From: Gautieria morchelliformis
Taxonomy: Eukaryota > Basidiomycota > Agaricomycetes > Gomphales > Gomphaceae
Direction of reading: 5' to 3'
Assembly (NCBI GenBank): GCA_015179125.1
Contig: WHVA01000096.1
Location: forward strand, 124,001 to 188,000
Length of the DNA stretch: 64,000 bases
Below are positions 41,151 to 53,381 of this stretch, in pieces. The notes beneath the pieces were generated by a model. The model did no database searches. It saw only the letters and a list, made by a program, of their open reading frames with translations, and was not told the DNA's origin. Position numbers and translations under genes: made by a program. Position 1 is the first letter of the stretch, and every line of letters begins with the position of its first letter.

Positions 41151-42849
41151 ATGTTTGCTTCAGTAGCTGTCGTCGTGACCCTGTGCTTTCTCCCACTGCT
41201 AGCCTCCTGCTCACCACCACAACTCACTCCAGGTCCTAAAAAGGTCGTCCTAATCTAGAAAGCTCCCTCCAGGTTCACTGCGACGACGAACCTTGTCTCC
41301 ATCCAATGTTCATTTAAAAGATTACTTCAATGGAACAGACCTCCAGTGAGATCATGACCAATTGCCTACAGCTGAACTGGTAAATTGTAGTATCCAGATG
41401 GTTTGGCGACATCACAGGTCTGCCTGTGTATTATTCTCTTGTTTACATCCTTGCTTACACCTTCCTACAGTGGGTACCCCCCCTCAGCATTTCACTGTCG
41501 TGTTCGACACGGGATCCTCACACTTGAGATACCCAGTCAGTGGCCTCCCGCAACCCAAATCACTAATCTCATATAGCACATCAGGCACTCAATGCGGAGC
41601 AGTTTGTGACATGCAAAGGAAATTTGATCCTTCCAAAAGCTCCACGTTCGTTGATAAGGGAGAATGGGACGTTGTATTCGGTAACCTCATATCCTTTCAT
41701 ACCGCGTATATGTCCTTTCCTCAATGATCCACCACAGGGACGGGAGTGGGCGTTGATCCGTGAGTGCTCAGTTTCTACCACTACCCTAAAGCAAGCCATC
41801 ACAACCATCTTACATCAGGGTGCAAGGCGTGCGTGGCTCCCGGCGTCATGTCGGCTCTGTTTCTGACTTCGTTTGTAACAGGATAATTGGTCTTTGACCG
41901 TCGACGTCGCACAGGACACTGTATCGGTTGGGGGGCTTACAGCCAAAGGGGTACAAGTGCTCCTAATTGTTGTCAGACGCCAACATTCTCTCCGAATGTA
42001 AGCTTATTAGTATATTATAGTTCGGGGCCTCACATTTCCTAGCCTTTCGACGGGATATGGGCCTTGGGCCACAGCTCGTACCTGGCAGCGTCTTCGATAG
42101 TTTTGTTAACCAAGGTCTCCCTGGTCAGTACAGAAGCACATCTTGGCGACTGACATATTGATACCGTAGCTAGCACAAGTTGGTCTTTTCCTGACCCCAG
42201 AGAGAATCGGACACGCTGAGTTGACCCTTGGTGGAGCCGATACTACAAAGTTCACGGGCCCATTGACATTCATCACTCAACCCTCGTCCACCGGTAACTG
42301 GATCCTCCCTTCTTCTGGGATGCAGTGAACGGGAAGACAAGCAATACGCTCACGAGCAATCGGACCATCTTTTGATTCTGGAACCAGCAATCTCTGTTTT
42401 TCCAAAGCGACAACTGAGGTGAAGCATTTGTGTCTGGGGATGTTTCTGAAATGCTCACCATCTGCTCTCAGGCCATCTACGCCATGATATCTCCTGATAT
42501 CAAGCCCGTGGGTGATTTCGGAGCATACGGCATCCCTTGTGATAAAATCTCGTACCTTCCCGCTCAAATGACTTCCAGTTCACGTCGCAGTCGGGAAGCC
42601 CGTTCAATCTCACCGTTCCCAGTAGTGAGCTGAATGTTGGACCCTTCCGTTCTGACCCAACTATATGTCAAACGCTCATCAACGCGTTAAACTTGATATT
42701 ATTGGTGGGAGTTTGCTCAAGCACTATTACAGTCTATGGACGTCAGCGGCAGCAGGATTGGTTTTGCTCAGAACGGTCAGTTCAGTTCCCATTATCTGTG
42801 TGTCGACCCGTCACATCCATTGAATCATGAACGGATAATAGATTTCTGA
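41151..42849 (+). pseudogene. Pepsin-like aspartic protease, copy 2, with many frameshifts
   Basis: Same gene as copy 1 (30727-32442), with the same exon layout and splice sites, but about ten 1-2 bp deletions. They include two bases lost near 41,252 (exon 1), one right after the first D-T-G-S motif (about 41,519), one near 41,975, one in the run near 42,026, and others near 42,321, 42,370 and 42,570. As written it cannot encode the protease. The deletions sit inside a larger block of indels (38.5-45.1 kb) that also hits the neighbouring copia element, so sequencing error is a serious alternative to true pseudogenisation. Confidence 0.8.
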
Positions 42850-43114
42850 TCACAACGCCATAGCATCAGCTAGGTTGTCGTCGAATGCGAAGCGCATTCC
42901 TATCGATAGAGTATTTACCTGCCTTGCCGTAACGCGATTCTATGGCCACTGGCTCTACGGATTTTTACGTGATCATATCCATACGATCTTTTAATACACG
43001 CGAACAATGATGAATATCAGTTCCAATCGATGTACAGTATCATTTTTTTTTCAACAGCAACCGTAACAATTTGGGCCAAGGCAACACCTAGTTAGTAGCT
43101 CCTCAGTGAATCAT

Positions 43115-43280
43115 TATTGTGAGCAACCTCTATAGGCAGTATCAGAACCTAGACGGCGTCAGAAGAATATCTTGAAGCGCCGTCGTACACGCGTTGGGTA
43201 ACTATACTATTGCTTAGTAATATCGACTGCAAAAGAGAGGATGATGCCGACTCGGCGATTGGTCATTCGGATTCACAACA
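43115..43280 (-). repeat. 3' LTR of copia copy 2
   Basis: Matches 32709-32874 apart from single-base indels (an extra T near 43,171 and a lost G near 43,209). Confidence 0.8.
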
Positions 43281-43412
43281 CTCCCCCGCGATTGAACCAT
43301 CGTCGAGTCCTAGTTTCAAGCGTAACTTTTGGTGCTGATCGCGGGGCAGCGATTTGGTTAGGAGGTCGGCGACGTTGTCCTTTGTGGATACAGGTGAGAC
43401 TTCGATAGTTCT

Positions 43413-44200
43413 AACAGAAGGATAAGTCTCGAATAGAGTAGGGATGTGGCCTTTAGCTCGAGGCCGAGTTCATGTAGATCGCAAGAGGGGAAGACAACTC
43501 GAAGTTCGACTAGTGACTCGAAGTCAAACAAAATATCAAAGAGGTTTGTGTTCGTTATTCTTCAGTCATACACTGCGTACTACTTATAGCTACTCAGATA
43601 GGGGTCTCGGTACGTGGGGATGAGTGACGGGGATAGTGGAATTGTGCATATGGTAGGTGCGTACATACCGCCGCTACCGTACATCCGTGCTGCGGATCGC
43701 TTGCTTGGTCTGGCCTGGACGTGAGGCGGAAGGGAATACCCTTATGTGGTGGCTCGAAGGATAAGGTGGGATGGCAGGAGAGACTGGATAGGAATAATAT
43801 GTGCGGCTCGAAGGTAATGGAGAATATATGTTGCGTTCCCTGATCGCGATATGGGATTGACTCGTTCCGTCCTGGTACTCGGCTCATCAACTATACTCGT
43901 GCCTCGACTCAACTCGTGATACGGATCTAGGTGCTCGGGAGTAATGTGTTGGTCTCGACTCGACTCGGTGAGTATCGGTGTGTGTCTGTGGTGTCATCTC
44001 GTGTCTCGATGGCTCGGGTGTGTGTGTATGTACCTCGCAGTGCTGAGGGTGAGATTAGATAGTGAGAGAAGGATCGTTAGGACAGTCATGAATATAAGTC
44101 ATTGTAATGGACATTACGGGTCGTTATTCGTGTGCGTGAAGTCATGAAATAAACCGAGTGGCATAAGAGTCCGTGGCCGTTAAGTCTTTCCTCACGACAA
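43413..44200. repeat. Insert in copia RNase H, copy 2
   Basis: Counterpart of 33007-33795 with the same GTTCT/GTTCC flanks. Confidence 0.65.
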
Positions 44201-46145
44201 GTTCCCTTGTTGATACATTCTCGAATATAATGGTATTTGACGTCGATGGGTTTCATTCGCTTGTGAAACACGGCGTTTGCGGGGATAGCACGAGCCCCTA
44301 GTGAGTCTGAAAATATATCAAGTGGGAGTTCTACCTTGAAATCGAGTTGTTGGAGTAGGGAGATGGTCCACTGCGCGTGCTTTGTGCACTCCGTCAACGC
44401 CATGTACTCTGCTTCCGTTGATGACAGTGCGACGGTCCTCTGCTTTTGTGCGGCCCACGCTATGAAACTTCCTGATAATATGAACACATAGCCGGTTGTC
44501 GATTGTCGGCCATCGGTGCCAGCGGCCCAATCCAAGTCACTGTAGCTGACGAGTTCGGTGGAATCGTTCCTTCCATACATCAGGGTGTGTGTTTGTGTTG
44601 TGAACAGGTAACGGAGGATGTGTTGGGCGGCGAGTAAGTGTTCTGCCGTGGGATTCGCACCAAATTGCGAGAGTCGGTTGACTGCGAAGCATATGTCCGG
44701 TCACGAGCCAAGCATAGCGTACATGAGTGATCCCACTATTTGTTGGTAGCGGAGGTGACGGTTGAGTCAGAGAATTTCTCGGTGTTGGGTACAAGCTTTG
44801 TGCCCAGCGCGAACGGCGTGTACACCGGTCTACACTCCAGCATATCGTATCTGGTCAGCATGTGTTCAATATAGTGGGATTGATCTATGCTTATCCTTCT
44901 TTTTGGGCGATCACGCCTGATGTGGATTCCCAAGAAATGGTTTATTTCCCCCAGGTCAGTGATCTTGTAGTGCGTCCTGATTTTCGCTTTAAGGTCGTTG
45001 ACAGCTGCAAGGACTCCAATTATCACTATGTCGTCCACATATACGAGCATGATGGTGGATGGTCCCCCCCGTTGTCGTGTTTGATGAAGATGGATACATC
45101 ACTGGCGATATTTTTTTGGAATCCGAGGGTGTCAAGCGTCTCTTGCAGGTGCGCGTGCCATTGCCGTCCTGCTTGTTTTAACCCGTAGATGGCCTTCGAC
45201 AGTTTGGACACCTTGTTTTCCTTCCCTGGAACTGCAAAACCTTCCGGTTGGTCCATGTACAGTTCTTCATCCAGGTTGCCGTTGAGGTAGGCTGATTTTA
45301 TGTCGATTTGGTGTACTTCTAGGTCGAACCTTGCTGCGAGCGCTAGCAGTAGCCTCAGAGAGTCGAGCCTGGCGACTGGCGCGAAGGTCTCTTCATAGTC
45401 GATGCCCGTGGTTTGCAGAAAACCTTTGGCGACAAGTCGAGCCCGGTATCTGGTGATTTTTCCTTGAGTGTCGCGCTTCGTTAGGTACACCCATCTGCAT
45501 TTCACCGTGCGTCTGTCTTTCGGTAGGCCGGTCAGCTCCCAAGTCCCGTTATCCAGTAAGCATTTTATTTCTTCTGTCATGGCCTGATGCCAGAAGTCGG
45601 CCTCTGCGGAGGACATTGTGACCTGATACAATGTTGGGTCTCCCGTGGGTGTTGTGTCCGCGGCAGCCAGGAACACTGTGATCGTGTTCATCCATACCGC
45701 GGGTACCCAGCGCTGAGCCCTGTCTGGGCTAGCTAGTTGGGTCGGGGCACAGGGACCTCCCGACGATGCGTGCGGACCTTCGCGGGGGTACTGGTAGGCG
45801 TGGTGGAGCTGGTTGTGGGGCATGACCTGGGACTGGTGGTCCTGGAGGTGGCGGTGGACCGTGTACTGGTGCGTGGTCTTCGATATCTTCGTCGTGGCTC
45901 TCTGGTAGCGCTAATTCGACTAGTTCAGGCGTCGGTTGCGAGGGCTGCGAAGGGTTAGGGTTCGGCTGTGCAATTGGAACGGTTGGGGCGCAGAGAGGAT
46001 ATGTGTTTTCCTCAAATACAATGTCAGTGGATACCAGGATTTTGTGTGTAGATGGATCCCATAGCTTGTACCCCTTGGTGGATCCAACATATCCTATGAA
46101 AATCAGTTTTTTTGACGTTGGATCGAATTTGGTGCGCTGCGTTGT

Positions 46146-48701
46146 TGTGTGGGAACCCTTGCTAACAAAAAGCCTCATGAAAAAAAGGATAAAAATTGCT
46201 TTAAAACTGTCAGGGGACACCCTGTTTTCCATTTCCAGTTCCGACACCGCACCCAGTTCCGACTCTATTTCCGACTCCGCTTCCGGTTCCGATTCCATCT
46301 CCGCCTCCACTTTCGGAAATGATTCCGCTTCTGGGAGAACTTCCACCAGTTCTGTTCGCCCTGCCAGTTCCACTCCAATTTCCGACTTCCACTCTCGGAA
46401 CAGTGTCGGAAATCAAGCGACTCGCGTAATAGGTGGCATCAAGGGTCGATCAAGGGTCAGGGTGGTCAAGGAGATGCAGGGTTGATGGCAGGTGCCAAGT
46501 GTTGTCCCTGGCTGCGCAGCGTAGTATAATACGGGCTCGCTGACATTGGGGGTCCTTAGACTTTTCTCTTTGGATTTCCCCTTGTCAGGTGAGAATCCCC
46601 TCTCTTGTATACTCTGTTCATTTATACAGACTTTGGATTTCCCCTTGTCAGTTGTGTGGTAGTGTGATCTCCACAACCAGCCAGGGTTGCCCTTACAAAA
46701 ACCTTGTTTTCCCAGCTGATAGTAGCTAATACACGTGGCTATTGTTGGGAGAATTCTATTCAAATATTCCTTGAATTTCCTTTTACTTTTCCGCCATTTA
46801 ACTTGGCTTCCCTGGCTCAAAAACTCCTTATTCTGTGAGGCAGAGTTATGAACCCACACAGGTCCACAACTCTGCCTCAGCCGCTCAGTTTAAAACTCCG
46901 ACCGGAGCTTGCCATGAACCGTGAACTCGGAGTTGCAGGCACTCAAGCACCTACAACTCCGGTACCTTGGCTCACTCAAACTCAGCCACTGAGACTGAAT
47001 GTGTCCTCTACCGCTTACACAAGCCTGTGCAATTCAAACCCAGCTGGCACATGACTTGCATCATAGCAACCATGGCTGTGCAAGGCTGCGTACAAAGTCA
47101 CACAAAGATGTACAAAGCCAAAACTAGGGTGCAGGTTTGACAAAGCCTATTGGAGGAATGAATCCTCCAAACGCAATGCTACGACACCAAATAGGTCCCT
47201 TGATGTCATAGCAGCTGTGTAGGGCTGTGCAGGGCAGCGCAAGGCTGTGTATGGCTGTGAAAGGCTGTGAAAGGCTGTGAAAGGCTGTGAAAGGCTGTGA
47301 AAGGCTGTGCAAACCAGGGAAGGTGATTGGCTATCTATTTCCAATTTCTTTGCACAAACACACCGCAATAGTTACGAGGGTGTGTTTCAGCAGTGCAAAT
47401 ATTTACATATGACATAACCCCATTTTATGTAATCCTGTGTATTTTACAATATTGTTACGATACGATCCGTCGTAAGGTTGACCGAGGTTGGGAGCGAAAC
47501 CCGAGGTAAGGTCCGAGGTTACGGAGTGAGGTTTGGATGGGGAAGTCGGAGAGGGACTAGGCTTCAGCTTATGTGCTGCGCCGACCCTACGCACGAGTCC
47601 CAACTTCGGAGGCAAACGAATAAGAGGCGAGGTTTGGCTCAAGAGGCGAAGCTTCGAAACTAACTAGGGATCAAAGGTATACGATAGTTGATTTTCAGAC
47701 TAAGGAGTAGGAATGCATACAGGGGGGTTTATATACGAGCGAGGGTACGAGTCAGGGGTGAACATATTAGTGGAGGTCAGGGCGAGGTCAGGGGAGCGAG
47801 GTCAGGGCGAGGTAATATATGAATGATGCGTGATGGAGCGGAATCAGTAACTAAGGGGATACGGGCATGGGATCAAGGTCGGATATGAGCTCTAGCTCGG
47901 GCTCAGGCTCGGGCGCAGGATAAGAATCATATGTACTTGGGCACGAGTATCACAAGGCTCGGGCTCAGAAGAAAGTTATACCGGTAAGTAACCGGCCAAA
48001 GGCCGGGTTCTTACAAATATAAAAGGAGGCCATTCTGACCTCCTTGAATCCAATCTAGCAATCTACTGCTTCTATCCTACATGTGACTCATGTGACTTGC
48101 ATCTTACTAAGCTGCTAATCCCAGCTAGGGTTATTCACTTACTTTAGTGTCTAATTCCTTGTTAAGTAGATACTTTTCTGCTTAGCCACCTAGACTAATC
48201 CTCCAGGTGTAATTCTACAGAGTGAGTCTGTCAATTGATAGTCTTGCCATTCGCACTCCAATACCCGAGAGAGTTGATCAGTTGATTTTCCTGGTTAATA
48301 TCTTTCACAAGTCAATTCCTGTTACTTATAAAAGCCGCTTTAGATTCTATTCTTTGCCCCTCGTTTTATTGCTGTGCGCTGGTAGATTATCAGGGCAGTC
48401 CATTTATAAAATCGCCTGCTAAGTACATTCCTTTATATTTTGGAATACGCTTGGACCCCGATAGTGTCCTTGAACCTACAGTCTTTTAGTTTATTGTTCA
48501 GTGCTGCTAAGAAACGCATTGCCTTCCATCCGTATTAACTTGGACTAGTTTTTACACAGATTGCAACCAAGGTACAAATATTAAATTATTTCCGGAGTTG
48601 TGCTGCAGCATTGTTTAATATTCTTTGAGTCTCGTAAACGACACGTTCTGATAGATTGAAGTGTTAGCAATAACACCAAAGTCTTGAAGGGTTCCAAAAC
48701 A
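46146..48701 (-). repeat. Solo LTR zeta with nested gamma and epsilon LTRs, copy 2
   Basis: Counterpart of 35744-38298. Contains gamma at 46208-46697 (AAAAC repeats), epsilon at 47453-48576 (AATAT repeats) and the 10-bp array at 47213-47312. It is practically identical to copy 1. Confidence 0.85.
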
Positions 48702-50832
48702 GTTGTGGTGTGCGCATAGGCGAGGCATCTGAACATTCGGAGGTAGCTGAGGTCGGGTGCGCATCCAAAGAGGTGTTCATGTGGAGAGAGGTAATTGTTT
48801 GCGCGTGAGGGAGCGCGATTTCTTACATGTACAGCTGTGGCGACAGCGCTCTCCCAGAATCCATGGGACATGCCGGCACTTTGTAGCATGGCACACGCAG
48901 CTTCCGCGATCATTCGGTTCGCTCTCTCAGCGACGCCGTTCTGTTGCGGTGTGTGTGGTGCAGTAAGTTCATGCTTTATTCCGTTCTCTGCAATGTACTG
49001 GATGAATTCCGTCAATAGGAATTCCCCCCGCGATCCGAGCGTATGGCTCGGAGCGTACCTTTGTAATGCGTGGAGACGAGCCCATGGTACTTCTTGAAGC
49101 AGTCAAAGGTGTCAGCCTTCGTTTTCAAGAAGAATACCCATTTGTAGCGCGTGTAGTCATCCACCAGTACATAGTGGTAGCTATGGCCCTGGATGGAGCG
49201 TGTTCGCATGGGGCCTGCGAGGTCCATGTGGATTAGTTCAAACGGTTGAGTGCGGCGGTGAGTCGAGGATTTGAATTTCCTCCTTGTGGATTTCCCTAAT
49301 AGGCAGCCTTCGCATGTCGATAGTGCATGTCGTGAATTTGGGTCAATTTGGTCATTGATTCGTTTCAAGGACGACCAAGAGAGATGACCAAGGCGAGCAT
49401 GAAGGACGTCTAGAGGGACATTCGTTTGCGCTGAGTGGATGGATGGCGTTGCACAGCTTAGTGTGAGCCAATAATGCTGCCCGGTAAGCTGGCCTTCCGC
49501 ATACTGTACCCCATTTTTACTGAGGTTTACTTTTTGACCCTCGAAAGTGATGGTTATTCCTTTCTCTCCTATTTTGAGGATCGAGATGAACCAGCCACCG
49601 ATGTCTGGGGCGTGAAGTACGTTCTGGAGCTCAATTTTCTCTCCATTCCACTCACTCTCGTTCGCGTTACGACTGTGCCGATGCCAATGTAGGGTACACC
49701 TTTCTTTTTGTCAGCTAGGTATACCGTGCGCAGTGTCGGGAGCGTTCGATACGTCAAATAGTCAGTTATGTCGTGTGTTATATGGTCAGTGCAACCCGAG
49801 TCGAGCATCCACTTGTGCGTGCTCACGATATAGAAGCAAATGGTATCATTTGCGGCGTTGGAGGTTACAATGGGTGTAGTATCTGACGAGCCTGGAGAGC
49901 TGCCTGCGATCGCAGTGCTTACAGAGGGCGCCGTTTCCTCTTTCTCCTTTTCTTTCGCTTTTCTTTTGCCCTTTCTGTCGCCGGCTCCTTTCTTCCTCTC
50001 GGACTGCGCCTCTTCTCGAGACAAGCCGTGTGCCTTGCGCCGGCAGTCCTTTTCCTAGTGTCCAGTGCCTCCGCAATAATTGCACTTATCCTTGCCTGTA
50101 TTTGACTTCGCGCAGATAGCGTTCACGTTCGGCTGAGCTCCCTGTCGAAGTTCTTCGGACAGGATTCGGCTCCGCGTGTTCGCCCAATCAATTTGCGAGA
50201 AGTGGGAGATGGTGGCAAGTATCGTCTGTTGTGCGATCTCGTAGGATGCAGGTAAGGCTTGAAGCACGTTGAGGGTGTGGAGAGGGTCGCTGATGGCTAG
50301 ACCCGCGGCAACGATTCGATTTCTCAACTCAGACATTTTGTCGATCTGTTGCGTGAGTTGGGTGTCGTGCGAGAACGCCATGGTCGTATATTTACAGTAG
50401 TCGACCCATAAATTGAGACCGGTCCTCGTGCCATAGGTCGTTTTTAAATTGCTCCAGTTCTGTTCTAGAGTTTTTGCCATGTCGAGGGATTGATGGACGG
50501 AGGGCTTGACGGATACCAGCAGCAAGGAGAGGCCCTGGCGAGATCGCTTCTCCCAGTCCTCGAGTCGCTTGCGCTCGTCGTCCGTTGGTGGCGTGCTCAG
50601 GGAGGGTGTCGATTCTTGACCCTCAGCGATGCGCAGGGCGTCGATAAACATGAGAGCGGCTTTTAGTGAAAAGGCCCATGTTTCCCAGTTCGTCCCGTCG
50701 AACTTTTCGATTGTTGATAGGAGCTTCGATGTGGTCGTGTCAGCCATGGCGCGGCTGGCTTGCTGTGAGACAGTGGTACGTTTTTGCGCGCGACGATTAG
50801 GTTAGGTTTTTCAGGGAGCGGGGCCCATAACC

Positions 50833-50997
50833 TATTGTGAGCAAGCTCTATAGGCAGTATCAGAACCTAGACGGCGTCAGAAGAATGTCTGAAGCGCCGT
50901 CGTACACGCGTTGGGTAACTATACTAGTTGCTTAGTAATATCGACTGCAAAGAGAGGATGATGCCGACTCGGCGATCGGTCATTCGGATTCACAACA
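50833..50997 (-). repeat. 5' LTR of copia copy 2
   Basis: 165 bp, matching 40408-40572, followed by ATCAT. Confidence 0.85.
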
Positions 50998-51689
50998 ATC
51001 ATCCATTCACTGATTTGCGCACCGCATTCTGCGTACCGATGCTCACTCCTGTGTAGTTGTCACTACATAGCTACTGCACGCAACCGCTACACCCCCACCC
51101 TGCACCCTCCAACCCCCCGCGCCGCCTGCCCGGTTAGTGATGGGCACGGCCCAAGCCGTCGATGCGCCGGGCTTCCGGGCCTGGCTCGGGCCCGGCACGT
51201 GCGGGTACTTGCTGAGGTACGCGAGGAGCTGCAGCAGAGCAGCACGTCCTCCTCGACGGTGATGTGCGTGCGCATGTTGGTGCAGGTGCAATATAAATGT
51301 CGAGTTCCCCACCAAACACGAGAAGCCCGAGCAAGCCGGGCCAAAGCCCGGGCTTTGGCGAGCCGGTCCGCCCATCACGTACAGCACGGCACCGAGCCCT
51401 ACTCCAGGCACCTGATCTTGCCTGGAAATTGTCCTGGGCAATAGTAGACAAAGTAAGTAATCAGAATACTCTGAAGTAGCGCGGTCCACCTATAGCAGCC
51501 GAGCTGCCGCGTGCATTCGGGACTTCTGACGGCTTCTAACTATAATCTCGCAGCCTTGTGGAAGCTGTCATACGTTACTGATTAAATCGCTCCATATAGA
51601 ACTCTATGGTGGCACGCGGATGAATTGAGTGATCGCTTATATACAGTACTTAATACGTGATTCACCACAATCGCAATCCACTGACCGCT

Positions 51690-53381
51690 ATGTTTGCTTC
51701 AGTAGCTGTCGTCGTGACCCTGTGCTTTCTCCCACTGCTAGCCTCCTGCTCACCACCACAACTCACTCCAGGTCCTAAAAAGGTCGTCCTCAAGTCTAGA
51801 AAGCTCCCTCCAGGTTCACTGCGACGACGAACCTTGTCTCCATCCAATGTTCATTTAAAGGATTACTTCAATGGAACAGACCTCCAGTGAGATCATGACC
51901 AATTGCCTACAGCTGAACCGGTAAATTGTAGTATCCAGATGGTTTGGCGACATCACAGGTCTGCCCGTGTATTATTCTCTTGTTTACATCCTTGCTTACA
52001 CCTTCCTACAGTGGGCACCCCCCCTCAGCATTTCACTGTCGTGTTCGACACGGGATCCTTCACACTTGAGATACCCAGTCAGTGGCCTCCCGCAACCCAA
52101 ATCACTAATCTCATATAGCACATCAGGCACTCAATGCGGAGCAGTTTGTGACATGCAAAGGAAATTTGATCCTTCCAAAAGCTCCACGTTCGTTGATAAG
52201 GGTACGAATGGGACGTTGGTATTCGGTAACCTCATATCCTTTCATACCGCGTATATGTCCTTTCCTCAATGATCCACCACAGGGACGGGAGTGGGCGTTG
52301 ATCCGTGAGTGCTCAGTTTCTACCACTACCCTAAAGCAAGCCATCACAACCATCTTACATCAGGGTGCAAGGCGTGCGTGGCTCCCGGCGTCATGTCGGC
52401 TCTGTTTCTGACTTCGTTTGTAACAGGATAATTGGTCTTTGACCGTCGACGTCGCACAGGACACTGTATCGGTTGGGGGGCTTACAGCCAAAGGGGTACA
52501 AGTGCTCCTAATTGTTGATCAGACGCCAACATTCTCTCCGGATGTAAGCTTATTAGTATATTATAGTTCGGGGGCCTCACATTTCCTAGCCTTTCGACGG
52601 GATACTGGGCCTTGGGCCACAGCTCGTACCTGGCAGCGTCTTCGATAGTTTTGTTAACCAAGGTCTCCCTGGTCAGTACAGAAGCACATCTTGGCGACTG
52701 ACATATTGATACCGTAGCTAGCACAAGTTGGTCTTTTCCTGACCCCAGAGAGAATCGGACACGCTGAGTTGACCCTTGGTGGAGCCGATACTACAAAGTT
52801 CACGGGCCCATTGACATTCATCACTCAACCCTCGTCCACCGGTAACTGGATCCTCCCTTCTTCTGGGATCGCAGTGAACGGGAAGACAAGCAATACGCTC
52901 ACGAGCAATCGGACCATCATCTTTGATTCTGGAACCAGCAATCTCTGTTTTTCCAAAGCGACGACTGAGGTGAAGCATCTATTGTCTGGGGAATGTTTCT
53001 GAAATGCTCACCATCTGCTCTCAGGCCATCTACGCCATGATATCTCCTGATATCAAGCCCGTGGGTGATTTCGGAGCATACGGCATCCCTTGTGATAAAA
53101 TCTCGGACCTTCCCGCTCAAATTGACTTCCAGTTCACGTCGCAGTCGGGAAGCCCGTTCAATCTCACCGTTCCCAGTAGTGAGCTGAATGTTGGACCCTT
53201 CCGTTCTGACCCAACTATATGTCAAACTCTCATCAACGCGTTAAACATTGATATTATTGGTGGGAGTTTGCTCAAGCACTATTACAGTCTATGGGATGTC
53301 AGCGGCAGCAGGATTGGTTTTGCTCAGAACGGTCAGTTCCCATTATCTGTGTGTCGACCCGTCACATCCATTGAATCATGA
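51690..53381 (+). CDS. Secreted pepsin-like aspartic protease, copy 3
   Basis: Nine exons at +20,963 relative to copy 1 (51690-51886, 51939-51958, 52012-52081, 52119-52225, 52283-52290, 52427-52543, 52590-52671, 52722-52969, 53025-53381), about 401 residues. Signal peptide and both catalytic motifs (F-D-T-G-S-F; I-F-D-S-G-T-S) are intact, and no frameshift is seen. It differs from copies 1 and 2 by scattered substitutions and by a 113-bp segment upstream (about 51,445-51,557). A 5-bp difference in the last exon gives a different C-terminus (GFAQNGQFPLSV..). There is no copia element downstream, so it is probably the older arrangement. Expected to be secreted, like copy 1. Confidence 0.87.

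Larger units (their letters stand above)
43263..50747 (-). pseudogene. Copia gag-pol, copy 2
   Basis: Gag (50747-50055) is open for 230 codons: MADTTTSKL, the W-E-T-W and Y-G-T-R-T-G type gag motifs, then C-N-Y-C-G-G-T-G-H. A TAG then replaces the Trp codon seen in copy 1, in the middle of the CCHC knuckle, and the frame goes on (EKDCRRK). Protease D-S-G-C-T-D-H is at about 49,780-49,810. Integrase is open in two pieces (49368-49012 and 49015-48581) with the zinc finger C-E-G-C and catalytic core intact. RT (45823-45026) loses its frame just before the YVDD box through a 1-bp deletion near 45,057. The TGA between RT and RNase H is shared with copy 1, so it is older than the duplication. Confidence 0.85.
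43115..50997 (-). mobile_element. Ty1/copia retrotransposon, copy 2
   Basis: The counterpart of 32709-40572 with the same ATCAT flanks and the same nested inserts. It must derive from copy 1 by segmental duplication rather than a second insertion, because the internal solo LTRs share identical target sites. Confidence 0.88.
40621..51045. repeat. Tandem duplication unit 2 (protease gene + copia element)
   Basis: Repeats 30,160-40,620 with the same insertions at the same sites. Between about 40.6 and 45.1 kb it differs from unit 1 mostly by single-base deletions; from 45.1 to 48.5 kb it is almost identical. Confidence 0.85.

Noticed and set aside
45729-46373. 214-codon minus-strand frame with a Glu/Ser-rich start
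   Set aside because: The first ~85 codons are translated LTR (gamma and zeta); only the part from RTKFDP onward is copia pol.
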